Position numbers and translations under genes: made by a program
Shown here: positions 46,231 through 63,917 of the stretch, in pieces
How the letters are laid out: each line of letters begins with the position of its first letter
Numbering within the stretch: the first letter of the stretch is position 1
Assembly (NCBI RefSeq): GCF_009870125.1
Contig: NC_046679.1
Span: 17,732,001-17,796,000 of the forward strand
Length of the DNA: 64,000 nucleotides
Reading direction: 5' to 3'
Origin: Drosophila pseudoobscura
Lineage: Eukaryota; Arthropoda; Insecta; Diptera; Drosophilidae
The notes under the pieces: generated by a model
Seen by the model: the letters and a program-made list of their open reading frames with translations, nothing else
What the model was told of the DNA's origin: nothing
Databases searched by the model: none

Positions 46231-49200
46231 GAGAAGAGATGTGCCTTGCCCCAGATAAGCGGGTGAGGTGCGGTGAGGGGTTGAAATGAGTGTTGAAATG
46301 TTGCCGTAGGGCAGTTAGTGGGGAAGGTGTTGTTTCCGATGCCCGCCACAGAGCTGCCAGACAGTCGCACGCAAACTGCGTAATTTCGAAATTGTAAAAT
46401 TCGAAAATCTAAACGAGGCGTAAATACTGGAAATTCCCTGCAGACTGCAGAATAACACGTAACAGAATGATTCCTAATCATTGCAGATCTGGCAACTCCC
46501 AGAGCAATCCAATTCCGTTGCCTACTTTAAAGCGCGCAGCTTTTTGGCGCCCACCCACACACACACACATTGTCCATGTCCATTTATTCTTCGTGTGTGT
46601 GTGTGTGTGTCTGTGTATGTGTCTTGGATTATGTTTATGGGGGCTTTTTCCTGGGGCTTATGCCAGTACTGTAGTACAAAAAGCATCTTTTGTTCACTTC
46701 GCTCAGAGCCTTGCTCTCTGCCGTATTGTGGAGCAGACTCTTCATTGTTTCTGTTGCAGTCCGTTGTTGTGGGTGTCGGTGTGCTCAGCCAGCGAACGCT
46801 GGCTTTTTGTTTTGATGTGCTAATTTGCCAGCGCGCGGGAAATGCGCACACCCCGCAGCCTCAACCCCCACCCCCCCACGCACAACGCACCACCCACCAC
46901 CCACCCTCTACACTCGCCCTCCCACCCGCTGCCGAAACGAAATGCGCATTAGAAATATGCGTGTCCTAGGTCAAGCTGGGCATGCGGGGGCGTGGCACTT
47001 TGGCGAAACAATTTCGGGACGGATATAAAGGAATGATTGAGGAATATGAACGTACACATGGATGTATGTATGTATGTATATGTACATCAATATGTATAGA
47101 AATCGTGCTGGCATCGCCCTCTGATGCGCTGATGCAGCGCGAACTTGCTGAATAAATTCAAAGTAATTTAAACTTAAATTGAAAAAAGGCACGACGCACC
47201 GAAGAGGGGCGTGCGAAGCACCACAAAGTGCTGCAGAAAATATGGAAAGCCAGATAAAGTCCTTAGAACTTTAAACTTCAATTAATGCAGGCAAAGTTGA
47301 AATCGTTTGACAGACGGAAGCATAGCATTATGAATTGTTATATGTATCTATGAAAAGTGGAAATTTTAAATTTAAGATATATGTATGTATGTATGCACAT
47401 TACATTACCTACAGCATTTGTTTAATTGTTTACAGCTCGCCACTTTCCATTCACGTTCGATATCCATTCAGTATTTGTGTTTCCACTTTCACTGGCGCTT
47501 TAATTAAACAAAAAGCAACGCCCCGACAACGATGATGATAAAAAGAGCATAAAGCCAGCAGAGGACGTATGACTGACAAAGGAATTAAACAAAGGTGGCA
47601 GGGGCACAAACAACGGTGCACAAACAACCATTTTCCAGGCAGCGACAACGAAAGCGATTTATGCATGTGCGAAGGAAAATGTCGAGGAAAACAAAAGCGA
47701 ATGAGCTCAAGATACGCGTTACTTAAGCGGTTAGCCGGTGGGGGTGTAAGATGGTGAGGTGTGGCAAGCGCAGCTCACAAGCAATGGGAAAGCTACCAGG
47801 AGACCCCAAACCCCGCAGGCAGCCAGGCCAAGAGATGGCAGGGGCAGGGAAACGGGGCACGAGGCACAGGGCACAAGGCACGAGGCACGGATGAGTACAA
47901 TTGAAAGTCTGTAAGCCGATTGCCGAAGGCGGCAGCCGTATGAAAACACAAGTTTAGGTGGGAGTGGCACTGGCAGTGCTAAGAGACTGGGACTGGGCCT
48001 GAGACTGGAATATGGCAAGCGAAGGAACCCCAGGAGAGGAGTAAGGAAAAACCCAACTTGCATTCGCCCCCAAACATTAAATACTTGCGGGGTAAATAAC
48101 GTCTTATCTTGAGACGGTTAACGGAAACAAAAACTCCTTAAGCAGATATAAAGAGTGAATACAGCTCAACAATTACTCAAGGTACAACCAGAAACATATT
48201 TGATTCGCAAAGAAACCTTACGAGCTATTGCTCGTTGCTCCAAAAATGTACGAATAAAATGGAGTGGGAGTGCGTGGAATATAAAATATCTATGTCTATA
48301 TTTACATTTACCCTTTCAAGATCACAGTGACTCAAAATGAAATATAAGCCACTTATGGTGGCTTTTCGTTTGGAAGAATCCAGTGCATAAGGTTAATTTT
48401 TATACTTCAAAACGGTCCTTAAAAGCACTCCATAAACTGTATGCAAACATTTACAGACCGGTTAAGGAGGCTGTTGAAGGAAGTGGATCCCTGACGGAGC
48501 AGGCAGGAACACTTAGGCCCAAAAAGGCAACACAAACACACGTGTTAGGAAGGATGACTGCCTACAGCCGAAGGATGACAGTGTGGCAAGTGCCAACAGA
48601 AAGCAATCAGCATCTAGTACCGCAAGCACAGCGACTTGCTCCCTCCTCCCCCGCCTCCTGAGCTCCGAGAGGGGCTTTCCCCTCCTCCCAGATGAATTCT
48701 TGCTCGATATTTACGCATTTATTTATGCTGCTCTTTATTAGCTTTTTATCGTTCATTTATTTTGCTCGTTAGGTTCGCGTCGCGACTCTCGTATTTGCGT
48801 TTTTTTCTGCTATTTTTGGACTGTTCGGCGCAATTCCCAAGCCGTCGATAAGGAGGCAACACACAATCGTTCGTACGAGTACAAGCATTCACGGGCATAA
48901 GCCTGATAAATACATCGATCATCCATGCGGGGGGTGGCTATAAGGGGAGCGGAATCCGAATGGAATGCAAATGAACTTGTTGGTCACCCAAATCCCCCAG
49001 CTGATTGATAAGCATAATCACCATCCCCACCGGATTCCACTCGACCAAATTGGAATTCAAATATACATATCTCTCCCACTCCCCACCCTGTGGTCCAAGC
49101 TAAACGAATTACAGGCCTCTGTAGCCCCGAAAATTCAATTAACATTTTTAATTCCTCTACTTTGCAATACTTAAGAACACCTCCTACGTTTGGGGGGTTA

Positions 49201-51496
49201 AAAGTGGGGGTGGGGGTGAGGTTGAAAGCCCCCGACAATTCAAACGAAGGGAATATTTTTACCACGGGTCTATATTTAGCCACAACAACAAGAAAAGTGG
49301 CATCAACGGACAACAGTCCGCCGTATTCGGCAATTTGGTACCTATGAAAGGCAAGAAATATAAGCAATTTATTGCAGAATAAGGAGAATCTTTATCTGAG
49401 CATTTCTGGGGAATATTTAAAGTTTTACGAGCTGCCAAAAACCGTCACAATCGAATCGTTTTCACAGCAAGAATGACGAAATACATTTTTAAATATTATA
49501 TTTATTATTCTTCCTCTTTCGTGGCCAACAAAGAAAATAAAATTTACATTTTTAGATGTGTTATCTAAAATAGTAAAATCTACAAAAAGTGAGCTGAAAG
49601 TGCATTTGGGCAAAATTCCTCATTGATTGATACATGATATATGCATTTATTCAAATATGACAGCAGATGGGACACTCTTTCGGCGAAGAAGTCGCGGACA
49701 CATTAAGGTTGAAGGTACCTTTGCCACACCTTTACCGCTATTTAGTTAATTATAGGTCATATGAGATTTATACATACTCGTATATCCCGATTAATAATTA
49801 TTATTGTGCGAAAATCAGTCAAAAATACTGGGTCTTTCGACTAAAAACTAAAGCGTGATGACAAATTTGTCATCATGTTTGCGGGAGCAGTTGTGATATG
49901 GACACACACTGCTTATCAGGGTTATTTTTGAGGGACTTCTCGGTCTCGTTGCCATATCTGCAAATGGGACTCGCATGAATATTCAAATGTTTATGAGTAT
50001 GTTTTACCCAGGCATTTTTACACTCTCGCACAGACACAGAGATGGATTGAAATGGGTCGGACATCGCTCGGTGGTACAATGAACTCGGGAAATTGCTCTT
50101 GGCTTGGGTGTATGGGTACGTAGTCGTGCATCTGTGTGTGCCTGGGTTAACCCGCTTAATAAATGGACGTGGAATACGAGTAAATGTCAGTCCATACTCC
50201 GATGCAACTCTTCGCTGTCGTTCAATTATTACACTGACAAATTTGTTTGTTCTTCTGTTGGAATTCCATTGTGCTGCAGTTCCGTAGATGCACATAAGCA
50301 CAGCCACAGCCACAGCCCCCGCCCCCGCCACTGCCACAATGACCATGCAATTTCGGATCGGGTATTCGCATTGGGACATTTATTTTTAGCCCGACAACGG
50401 AAGAGACGGCGAGCAATGACTTGTTAATACCCTACGAACATGGATATATGGCATGCATTGCCCAGAAGTTCCGAATAATTGGGTAAACGTACTATATAGA
50501 CTGCTACATATATATAGTATTGGTGTATTTTCAATGTACGCTCGATATTGAGGAGGAATAGATGGTCACTGGCACATTTCTTTTTAGCCAAGTCGCATTA
50601 TTGATTCAGTATTGATTTAAGCTAAAATTGCTGTCCCTATCGCAGAGCAGTGTAGTTTCAAGCCGAGTTGTTGAGAAATTTCCCCTATTCTACCTTAACC
50701 CAACTAACCCAATAAAAAGCAGTGTGTAAGTCAGTCAAAGCGAGTAGTGTACCAAATGGTTCGTGTCCTAGCTCAGGAGTATCCCGTCCCCTCTATTTGG
50801 GTCCAACAGACAAGCAGTTTCTCTGTCCCGTTCCGGGCATGGCGTTGCCTAAAACAACATCCACATCCACAGCCACAGCCACAAGAGCATTAGCGTCAAT
50901 GGCACACACCCGTAAAAGGCCAGCAATCACTCTTGTGATAGCGTCAAGCATTCTTGTGACCTTGATCCGAGTACATTTTGGCCCCACTTATTGGGCCAAT
51001 GTGTACAATGTATGTATGTATTTTAGATTAATTAAAGCAGACGAGCCGAGCCAAGCATAGGCGCACACCAGAGGCCTTACGGTACGTGACCTGAGTGTCT
51101 GACCCCCGCCCACGAGCAATTTGCCACTAATCAAATAAATATCGATATGGCACACGGATGCCACTGCTCAGTGGCAGGGGCGGGCCTGCTGTACGGATAC
51201 TCGTAGTGTTGTACTTTTCCACGCCGTCCGTCTTTTCGTTTTGCTTTGTTTTGAATTGTGTGAAAGTGTGAAATACATTTTCCGCCCGAGCGATGACATA
51301 CGAGCCATGCAAGCGCACAGCACATGACTTTGGCCAAATAGATTCAAGCAAGGAAGGGAAAGCAGAACGCATCTACCAGTGCATACATACGGAGCTCTAC
51401 TGGGGGGAAGCCAGAACAAACAGAACAGAATCATATATCTCACGATTTGTGGTCACTTGATACCAGTACCTCGTAAATGGCATTCATAATTCTCAC
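45547..51496 (-). other. CG2082 leader and upstream intron, no other gene seen
   Basis: Contains an ATTGCGT tandem at about 45594-45614, a CATCGC-type imperfect tandem at about 45810-45865, CT and CA/GT microsatellites (46201-46228, 46555-46570, 46592-46612), a GTAT run near 47065, and a GGCACGAGGCACA tandem near 47858-47888. No coding exon is evident. If the distal first exon at 51497-51556 is real, this is intron in the longer transcript. Confidence 0.45.
46201..46228. repeat. CT microsatellite
   Basis: About 14 uninterrupted CT units in the CG2082 upstream region. Confidence 0.85.
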
Positions 51497-51556
51497 CCGC
51501 TCGACCAGGCTTTCGGCGCGGCGCGCGAAGGAAGCGCGTTTGTCAATGGCAGACAT
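51497..51556 (-). CDS. CG2082: candidate distal alternative first coding exon of CG2082
   Basis: An ATG opens MSAIDKRASFARRAESLVER and reaches a good donor, CGG|GTGAGA, in phase 0, as needed for splicing to 38716. A second donor at 51469 (GAG|GTACTG) would lengthen the exon to 29 codons, also in phase 0. The codons look protein-like (Arg/Ala-rich helix). The link to CG2082 is inference, since no other minus-strand gene lies between. Confidence 0.5.
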
Positions 51557-53371
51557 GGCAACGGATGGGATATACTTATGCTTGGGTGGGTCTCAAGGTA
51601 TCACTGGGGATAGGATGTTGGGGCGACCGCAACTGCAAAGAAAATAAATCGAAGAAAGGGATTAAAGTTATTGTTATTGTGAATATTGAAGAAGTCGCTT
51701 ATCTTAAGCAGTTGATCGATTCGATTTCGATGTCAGGTTCTAATATTTAGGCAAATATCACAAGGTTCGCGGAAGTCTATTCGTAAGACGAGGCATATTC
51801 ATATATTGTATGTACATATGTATGTACATATATTTCGGGCTGCTGCCCGACAGGGGACAGTCCCACAACAAAGTCTGATATTATATACATACATATGTAT
51901 GTATATGCATACATACGTATAATTTTTGTGGCGGCCACAGTGAAAGACAAACAATATTCAACGACTTGGCGCAGAAGTGCAATTAATTTCATTAACATCT
52001 TATGAGGGTTCGGGTTATTTTGGGAAATTACCGATAAAACCGTAAGTTCCGGAGCTGTTTAATCTCTTAATTCCGATCTCTCAACTGCCGAGCTTGGCGT
52101 CAACATTCGCACAGAAATTATCAACAACGCACATTAAGGAGAAACCGCAGAAAGAACTACACCAAAGTTCGACCGATCGCATGCGGGTACGTGTACAACG
52201 TCCAAGCGGGAGAAACAGCACCGTAGAACTGATGACACACGTCCGCATGCTCGTCTTTTGTAGACGCAGAGCATAAAGAAAGCCCGCGAGCGGCAGAGCA
52301 AGAATGCAAAATTCGTTATTTTATTTTTAAATATGCACCATCCCGCCATTATGCCCCAAAGACCCTCCCTCCCTTCCCAACCAGCTTTCCCCATGGGTTT
52401 TCCTTATTCTGCCAGATTGATTTATGGATTTAGGTGCAACAGGTGGGGAAATAGGCCTAAGTTCAAGAAGCAGTGGGCGGGCGAGCACTCTTACCGCACT
52501 AAAGCTGATTGGAGGACAAAGCTTTCAGCTGGATGCAATTTGCCTAATGCTACTCGTAAGTGCCCTGAATTATGATAATTTCACTCTGACGTAGTCGCAA
52601 CGAGTTTCCAAGCCAAACGTTATGATCTTACATTTCTAATGATATGGGATGGTTCCGTCCCTAATTCTCTCCTTCTGCTTTTAATTACCATCTTACAGGA
52701 TAACATTCTATCTGCAATCTGCATCCTCTTTAATTAAAATCGTGATATTTCAAAATAAAATTCAAAAGTAACCGAAACGGGATTTTCTTGCACCTTAGCG
52801 CTTTTATAGTGAACCGTTCGATTGTTGAAGCAAATCGTCACGTCACGATGCACAGTACGATAGTTGTTCATTAAAAAATATCAATATCATTATTGTCATT
52901 AATTAAGTATACTTAAAGTATTTAAATGACTATGATTTAAGTGAGTCTTAAATTTGTTGAATTTATTAAACTAGTTATTCTTTAAAATGCTAAGCATTTA
53001 CTGTGGAAAAGGCAGCAACCTAAAATATTCCTTTGTGCCAATACTTTGGTTCGTCACTGTATCTATATATCGATGTATCACTTGTATATACATCGATCCC
53101 CATTATTTATCATTTACGGTATTGTATATACTTTTCTGTATATTCTGAGCTAAGGATATTTTTACGATATATCGGTATATAATGATGTATTATTTTCCGC
53201 GGTTGTATTCAAACTGTGGACCTGTTTAAATAAAGGGGCTGAGGTGGGCTAAGTTCGTTTTTTCATCGGTATATATCGGACGGTATATCGATAAGTAAGA
53301 ACAAAATATCCAGCAATTATTTATAAAAATAAAAGCAACGACGTGTAAAAACGAAATACGACGACAACGAA
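51557..53371. other. intergenic DNA and jagn promoter
   Basis: No gene is seen. ATGTAC/TACATA microsatellite-like DNA lies at about 51805-51915. The right end (53055-53295) is rich in TATATCG-type motifs, including a perfect DRE, and probably holds the jagunal promoter. Confidence 0.5.
53286..53293. promoter_or_regulatory. DRE motif TATCGATA upstream of jagn
   Basis: Perfect DRE 78 bases before the jagn start codon, following GGTATATATCGG and similar repeats. Confidence 0.6.
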
Positions 53372-54378
53372 ATGGCAACGCGCGGCGGTCCAATGGTCGC
53401 GGGCACCGACGGAAACGACTTCGAGTTCAGACAGCGCGTAGCTGGCACATATCAAATTAGGTTAATAACACTCGAAAACCCTTCCCCAGAACACCTACAC
53501 TCAACGGCAGGAAATTATCTAATTACTAGCCGCTTCCACAGTAGCTGCGACTGCCACAGCATACTTAGCCAAGCAGGTTGCTGGAGAGATGCGACCGTGG
53601 GCCCCAACACCCACACCGTGGACAGAACACACATTCAGACGGAGCAGTCGGCTACGCTACCCTGGTGGGCAATGTGCCAGCATGGCATGGCATGAGCCTG
53701 GCTGCCAGAGGCAGTAACACTGTGTACATGTTTGAGAAGGAAGTAAAGCAGAGACAGCTATTCACGGTGGAAACCTTCTCTTGTCGTTGCAGTTTGTTGA
53801 ATAAATCACGATTGAAGTACTGCATTTTCTTCCATGCTCTTCTTTTCTTCGTGATGCTGGCCAAGTTGACCTCGGACATATTGGATCGCCTGGACATTTT
53901 CGTGCTGGAGATTGAGGAACTGGAGGTGCCTTCGCCACTTTGGTGGGAGTACGTGTGGGCCGGTTCGCTGCTCACCTCGTTCCTGGGTCTGTCGGCGGCA
54001 CGTGGCAATAAGGTGCGCGAAATGCAGAAATACATGATCGCCATCCTGGTGTTTGCCATCCTGCCCTTGCTCTACTGCTTCGCCTACTATTTTTCGGACG
54101 TGTGGGAGTTTGCGACCATGGACAAGTCCGTGGAGTTGGACGAGGCGGACATTTTCATCTGGCGCGTAAGTGAAAAATACCTCCATCGAGTATCTAATAC
54201 ACCTGCTCCTGTATAAACCGACTAAATTCTGAATTCTTGCTTGCAGGGCTACCCCTATGGTGTGTTCTGGTACGCCTTCTGCTTTGTGGGCTTCCAGGTC
54301 CACGGATTCACGCTGTATTTCGCCTACAATCTAGTCAAGGTCTGGAAGGCCCGAACTGCCACGCGCAAGTTCCAGTAA
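53372..54378 (+). CDS. jagn: Jagunal, endoplasmic reticulum membrane protein
   Basis: Three exons, 53372-53460, 53793-54165 and 54247-54378, give 197 residues. Exon 1 (MATRGGPMVAGTDGNDFEFR) ends within the codon of YQIS, and the splice to SLLNKSRLKYC restores frame. Four hydrophobic segments are visible: about 40-60 (CIFFHALLFFVMLAKL), about 80-98 (WWEYVWAGSLLTSFLGL), about 107-129 (YMIAILVFAILPLLYCFAYY) and about 160-182 (FWYAFCFVGFQVHGFTLYF). A basic C-terminal tail ends in KARTATRKFQ, a plausible ER-retrieval context. Jagunal organises the ER during oogenesis and is needed for vesicle traffic to the oocyte surface. The human homologue JAGN1 is linked to neutropenia. Confidence 0.96.
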
Positions 54379-56302
54379 AGTCGAAGTCGAGGTCGCGGAG
54401 AAAGTACTAAATACTCGCCAAATCACTAAAACGTCAAAGCGAAACGCTGTAGGGCTAGATGTAAATAATTTGGAACTTAAACTAATCTCTAGTGCACAAA
54501 GCGTACAGAAACTAAACTAAACGAAACAGCTGTTAAGGTATCGCACATTTTAGTCTTACAGGAGAGGAGCACATATTTTCGTGGCCAAACGAGAATCACG
54601 TTAAAGTTATTGTTAGTTGAAAGTTAAACCGTTCAAAGATTAAATAAACAGACACTATCCATATACATACATAAATACTATGTACACCCTAATGTGTACA
54701 CACGCAGCCTTGTGAAGTCAACTGAAGACAAAGCAACTGAAGCCACCAAATTTCCCCGAGTCGGAAGCAAAACCAAAAACTTAGACAACTTCATTTTTTG
54801 CTTACTTACATTTCGACGTGCCTCGTGTTTGTTAGAAACGTTTTATATATATTTACACACAATTATATATATATACAGTATATATATATACACGCATATA
54901 TATCTGTGTTCATGTCTATGGATGAGTACTTCGTCGCTAGGTCTTAGTTAGTCTTCTTTTTCTACGACTTTCAAATCCGTTGGTTATTCATTTCGCTTAT
55001 TATTTTTTACTTTTAACTGATTTTGAGCACACAGAATCAGCCTGTGTGTTGAGTGTTGAGAGGATTGCCCCATACTATTTACAACTACTACTATCCAGGT
55101 ATACACTGACATACATATGACATATGAAGCAAAGTTTATCCAGTTCTGATCGTCAATAATACCTATTATATGTGTACTGTGTAAAACGAGAGACAAATCA
55201 GAAAAATGTAACAAACAAATCAAATACAATAGATTGAGAAATTAATTTTAAAGTCAACCTGTTTTTTAAATCGCATCTTGTTCTCCAACTTTTTAGGTAG
55301 TTTTTTAAAAATGTCTCAATAAAAATGCATATATATTTGTTCTTCTGAGTGGGTTAAAAAACACACCTCGTCTTCTTTATGTGACAATCGGTGCAAGAGT
55401 TTTTTAAGAAAACAATTCTCTTCAATTGCCAATTTAAATTTTCATTCCATCGTACGTTTGAATCAGAAAATATCCTCCAAAAGCCAAGCTCAACCAATTT
55501 CATTTTCTGATTGGTCTGTTATAAATTACTTTATCCAAAAAAAAAACGAGCATCACTGGCTGATAGAAGGGAACTAAAGATCACCTCTTACTGAAGAATT
55601 TAAAATCACTTGATATACTAGAATATACCCAAACCAGTATGGAGCAGAGGAAACTTATCCGGCAAGTCCCTATCTCAATCCGAACAAAATCGTACCTAAG
55701 AATTCTCTGATCGCGCAAGCAAAAAATACAGAAAATAATCACAAGTATTGCTATACAAAATTTAGAATTTTATTTATTATTGTACTGCTTTAGAGGCAAT
55801 ATTTTTTGTTGGCTTTCCCAAAGCAAATACCCCAACACACATGCATATCATATCAACCCCCTAGTGCTACCGTTGCAATGTGGTCGAAACTGGCCACAAC
55901 AGTCCGACGTTTTAGTGACCATTTGTGCATTGATGCGAGTGGAGGACAGCCACAGCAACAGCCTCGTAATCGTCCTCGTCGCGTTGTTGTCGAAAATTGC
56001 GCAATTGTTGGCCACTCCGGGAGAGACTGCGGGGGGGAGGAAAAGGCAAGAAGAGAGAAAAAGCTATGAGATTACTGAACAGGAGAGAGCCGTCAGAGCT
56101 TTTTCACAGCATCCATCCCACTCGCTCGCGCTCTCAGTCCTTATTACTCGGCTGACTGTGAGAAAAGCACATAGAAAATTTTCCAACACACCACTCACCA
56201 TTTTGGATCAAAGTAAACAAGAATATTTTTGGTTTTTTCTTTTTTAAAATTGTGACGAAAATTCCAAATTGCTTAAAAGTTAAGAAACATCGAAAACCAA
56301 AG
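54379..56302. other. jagn 3' UTR and intergenic DNA
   Basis: The jagn 3' UTR probably ends at AATAAA 54643-54648. A TATA-rich alternating tract lies at about 54842-54905. No other gene is seen. The part near 56100-56300 is likely the leader of the first kat-60L1 transcript. Confidence 0.5.
54643..54648 (+). terminator. poly(A) signal of jagn
   Basis: AATAAA about 265 bases after the stop codon. Confidence 0.6.
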
Positions 56303-61476
<5,174 letters not shown>

Positions 61477-61743
61477 TTGTACGGGTTGCTGCTACAGCAC
61501 TCTCCCTCTCTATGATTGTATTCCCCCTTGCGTACTTCCAGCCCAACCTAAAATTGCAATACTGTTTATTAATTCTGTATAAACAATATGCGTTAGCTAT
61601 GTATAATTATTTTGTATACGCTTAATTGCTCAAGTGCCCCACTCTCAGCTCTTAGCTCTCAGCCCTCAGCCACAAACCCTATGCGCACATGGTAATCTGA
61701 TGCACAAATATATACATATAAAGGACGTATGTAATTTTTAATA

Positions 61744-61749
61744 TTTATT
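61744..61749 (-). terminator. poly(A) signal of Hat1
   Basis: AATAAA in the minus-strand transcript, about 105 bases after the Hat1 stop. Confidence 0.5.
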
Positions 61750-61816
61750 CGACAGAATCCTACAGAAGGCTTATAGCAACAAAATGTATTTTGTAATCAA
61801 CATATTTAGAACAAAA

Positions 61817-61822
61817 AATAAA
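61817..61822 (+). terminator. poly(A) signal of kat-60L1
   Basis: AATAAA, 341 bases beyond the stop codon. No earlier canonical signal is seen in the 3' UTR. Confidence 0.45.
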
Positions 61823-61853
61823 TTACTCGACACCATTGGATCGATTCCTTCTT

Positions 61854-63178
61854 TTAGGCCTTTAGCTTGGCAAGAGTGTTCTTGTAGCCCTCCTCGACCA
61901 CGGCGTACTCTTCCTGAAGCTGTTCCATGCGCTGCTTCATGTTGGGCAATCGAGCTCGCAGCATTTCCGTGTCCATCTTGTGGCGCTCCATTTTCTTAAG
62001 GTCCTTGATCTGCTTATAGTAAACTGCATTAAGGCGTTTCTTTACCTCCAGACGATAGCTTCTGTACTCCTTGTCATCATTCACATTGGTGTAGTACAGG
62101 CGTAGCAGCTCGTATACTTTTCGCACCTGTCGCGGATTTAGTTTAAGAGTTTCGCGAGCCTCCCTCACCATTTCTTTGCTGAAGCCCTTGACGATCTCGT
62201 TGCGGGCAAATGACTTCAGTTCCTTGCAGAAGCGCGCATCTACAAAATTTCGCAGCCGCTGAAAGTCCTCCGAGGGATCTTCTACAGTGATGTCCACCAC
62301 GTTCTTCTGCGACTGGTAGTACTTGTATATAGTCTCGACTAGTTGGGTGGCCAGACCCAGCTTCTGGAAGGGGGGCAATATCATCATTTGGCTAATCCGT
62401 GGCCGCTTGTTCTGCGGATAGGCATAGTACTCGTACACGGTTGTGTAGCCAGCTGTGGCATACTGATACTGGCCATCGCCGTTCTTATACTTTTCATAGC
62501 TGGAAGAAAGTCGTTTAGAATATACAATAAAAAATAGTAAAGCCCTCCCTTATTACCAAACAAAGTAGCACCATTGGGCGTCATCAGTGTCTATGTATGA
62601 GGCAGCGTCCACGAACCACAGTATGAAAGTTTGCAGGCGCGCAAAGAATTTCAAGAAAGATGGAACTTTGTAGTCGCACTGATAGAACTCGAATAGCCTC
62701 TCACTGCCGTCATCAGAGGGCCGTGTGTACTCGCCGATCTTCTCGCCGAAGGGCTGGAACTTGTCTGCCTTGTCCAGCGTCTTCAGAAACTCGTCTAGGT
62801 TGATGAAGTAGCAGCCGTCTGGCAAACTATGTGCAATGGTTCCGACCACATCGTCTGCATTCATTTCACCGGCAGACACTTCGTTTACACGAGTCCCATA
62901 CTCCACGCCCAAGTAAATGTGCAACGGTCCTGCCGTATAGAATACGCGCACGTGCAGATCTTGATATCCGAAAATTGTCTCAGTCTCGCCAAATATCTGA
63001 TGAGCCATAACGGGGTGAAAAATCAAATCATCGTTGTTGATGTCCGCCTTGTCGCGTACTAGAAACAGACGTATTGCAATAGAAGATTAAGGTGAATTGT
63101 AAACAACTTACTCAACTTGAAGTCGACCACCTCGAGGGCGTCCAGCAAATACTCCTGGTATTCTTGGATTTGAGCCAT
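61854..63178 (-). CDS. Hat1: histone acetyltransferase type B catalytic subunit Hat1
   Basis: Three minus-strand exons, 63178-63112, 63058-62557 and 62499-61854, give 404 residues. Exon 1 starts MAQIQEYQEYLLDALEVVDF, and the splice yields DFKLIRDKAD. The N-terminal domain holds HPVMAHQIFGETETIFGY and the RVFYTAGPLHIYLGVEYG region of Hat1. The GNAT core follows: WFVDAASYIDTDD, GYTTVYEYYAYP, then PRISQMMILPPFQKLGLATQ, the acetyl-CoA pyrophosphate loop (about 224-243). DITVEDPSEDFQRLRNF carries the conserved Glu-Asp pair near the active site. A coiled-coil C-terminus follows. Hat1 acetylates newly made histone H4 at Lys5 and Lys12 before chromatin deposition. It is divergent from the right-edge gene with a DRE between. 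Confidence 0.95.
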
Positions 63179-63917
63179 TCTTGCTTTTTTCACTGACCTG
63201 GGCGGTCTGCGTTTGCAGAGTCTAAAATTGCGCCGCAAAATGTGCTGATAGCTGTAGCGTCGAAATAGCAAACGCTTTCGGGTCTGTTAGTTAGCAAAAT
63301 TTTTCGCGGTAACAAAAGACCGAAGCCAAATAATTTACAGTGTTAAAAACGAAAGAGGCGCAATAAGTGTTGCACAACTTACCACTCGCTTTTTCATTAT
63401 CACTTATCAATTATCAATGAAATTGCATCGTATTTTGTCTAATATTTGTTTGTTATTCCATAGAAAGAGAAATGTCATTAAAAAAAAACTATTTCCATTT
63501 GATTTATATTTAAAAATCATAGTCTCCTTGAAACTGGCGCGCACTCGATAGTTGTGAATGGAATTATTTAAAACATCGTTACTATCGATATTACCATCGA
63601 TGGTTTGACACCTCTAACACAGCATTTGTAAGCAGAATTTATGCAGTAAAATATAATTAATCAAAAAAAGCGGCACTTGTGTTTTAAACAACATCCAGAA
63701 GGAGGAAACGTGAAAGCTTAGCACGAACTTGTTGGATTATTAGCATTTTCCCCATTAAAAACTACCTTGATCTGATCTTTGCGGAATAACAGCAGAAAAA
63801 GAGGTAAGTTACAAAAATGCCTCGTCATAGCGACCGCAGACCGAAGCAGAGCCGCCTCCGCCTCGAGATGCGCATTGAATTGAATGATTGATTTGAATTG
63901 ATTGTTGTTAGTTCATA
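63179..63917. promoter_or_regulatory. divergent promoter Hat1/right-edge gene, with 5' UTR intron
   Basis: Contains a perfect DRE at 63593-63600 with a second ATCGATGG just after it. The region from about 63650 to 63803 looks like a 5' non-coding exon of the right-hand gene, ending at GAG|GTAAGTT, with the acceptor TTAG at about 63908-63911 just before the ATG. Confidence 0.6.
63593..63600. promoter_or_regulatory. DRE motif TATCGATA between Hat1 and the right-edge gene
   Basis: Perfect DRE core in the 739-base interval between opposed start codons. Confidence 0.65.

Larger units (their letters stand above)
61477..61853. other. overlapping 3' UTRs of kat-60L1 and Hat1
   Basis: The gap between convergent stop codons is 377 bases. 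The plus-strand AATAAA is at 61817-61822 and the minus-strand one (TTTATT) at 61744-61749. If both are used, the transcripts overlap by roughly 70-100 bases. Confidence 0.5.
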
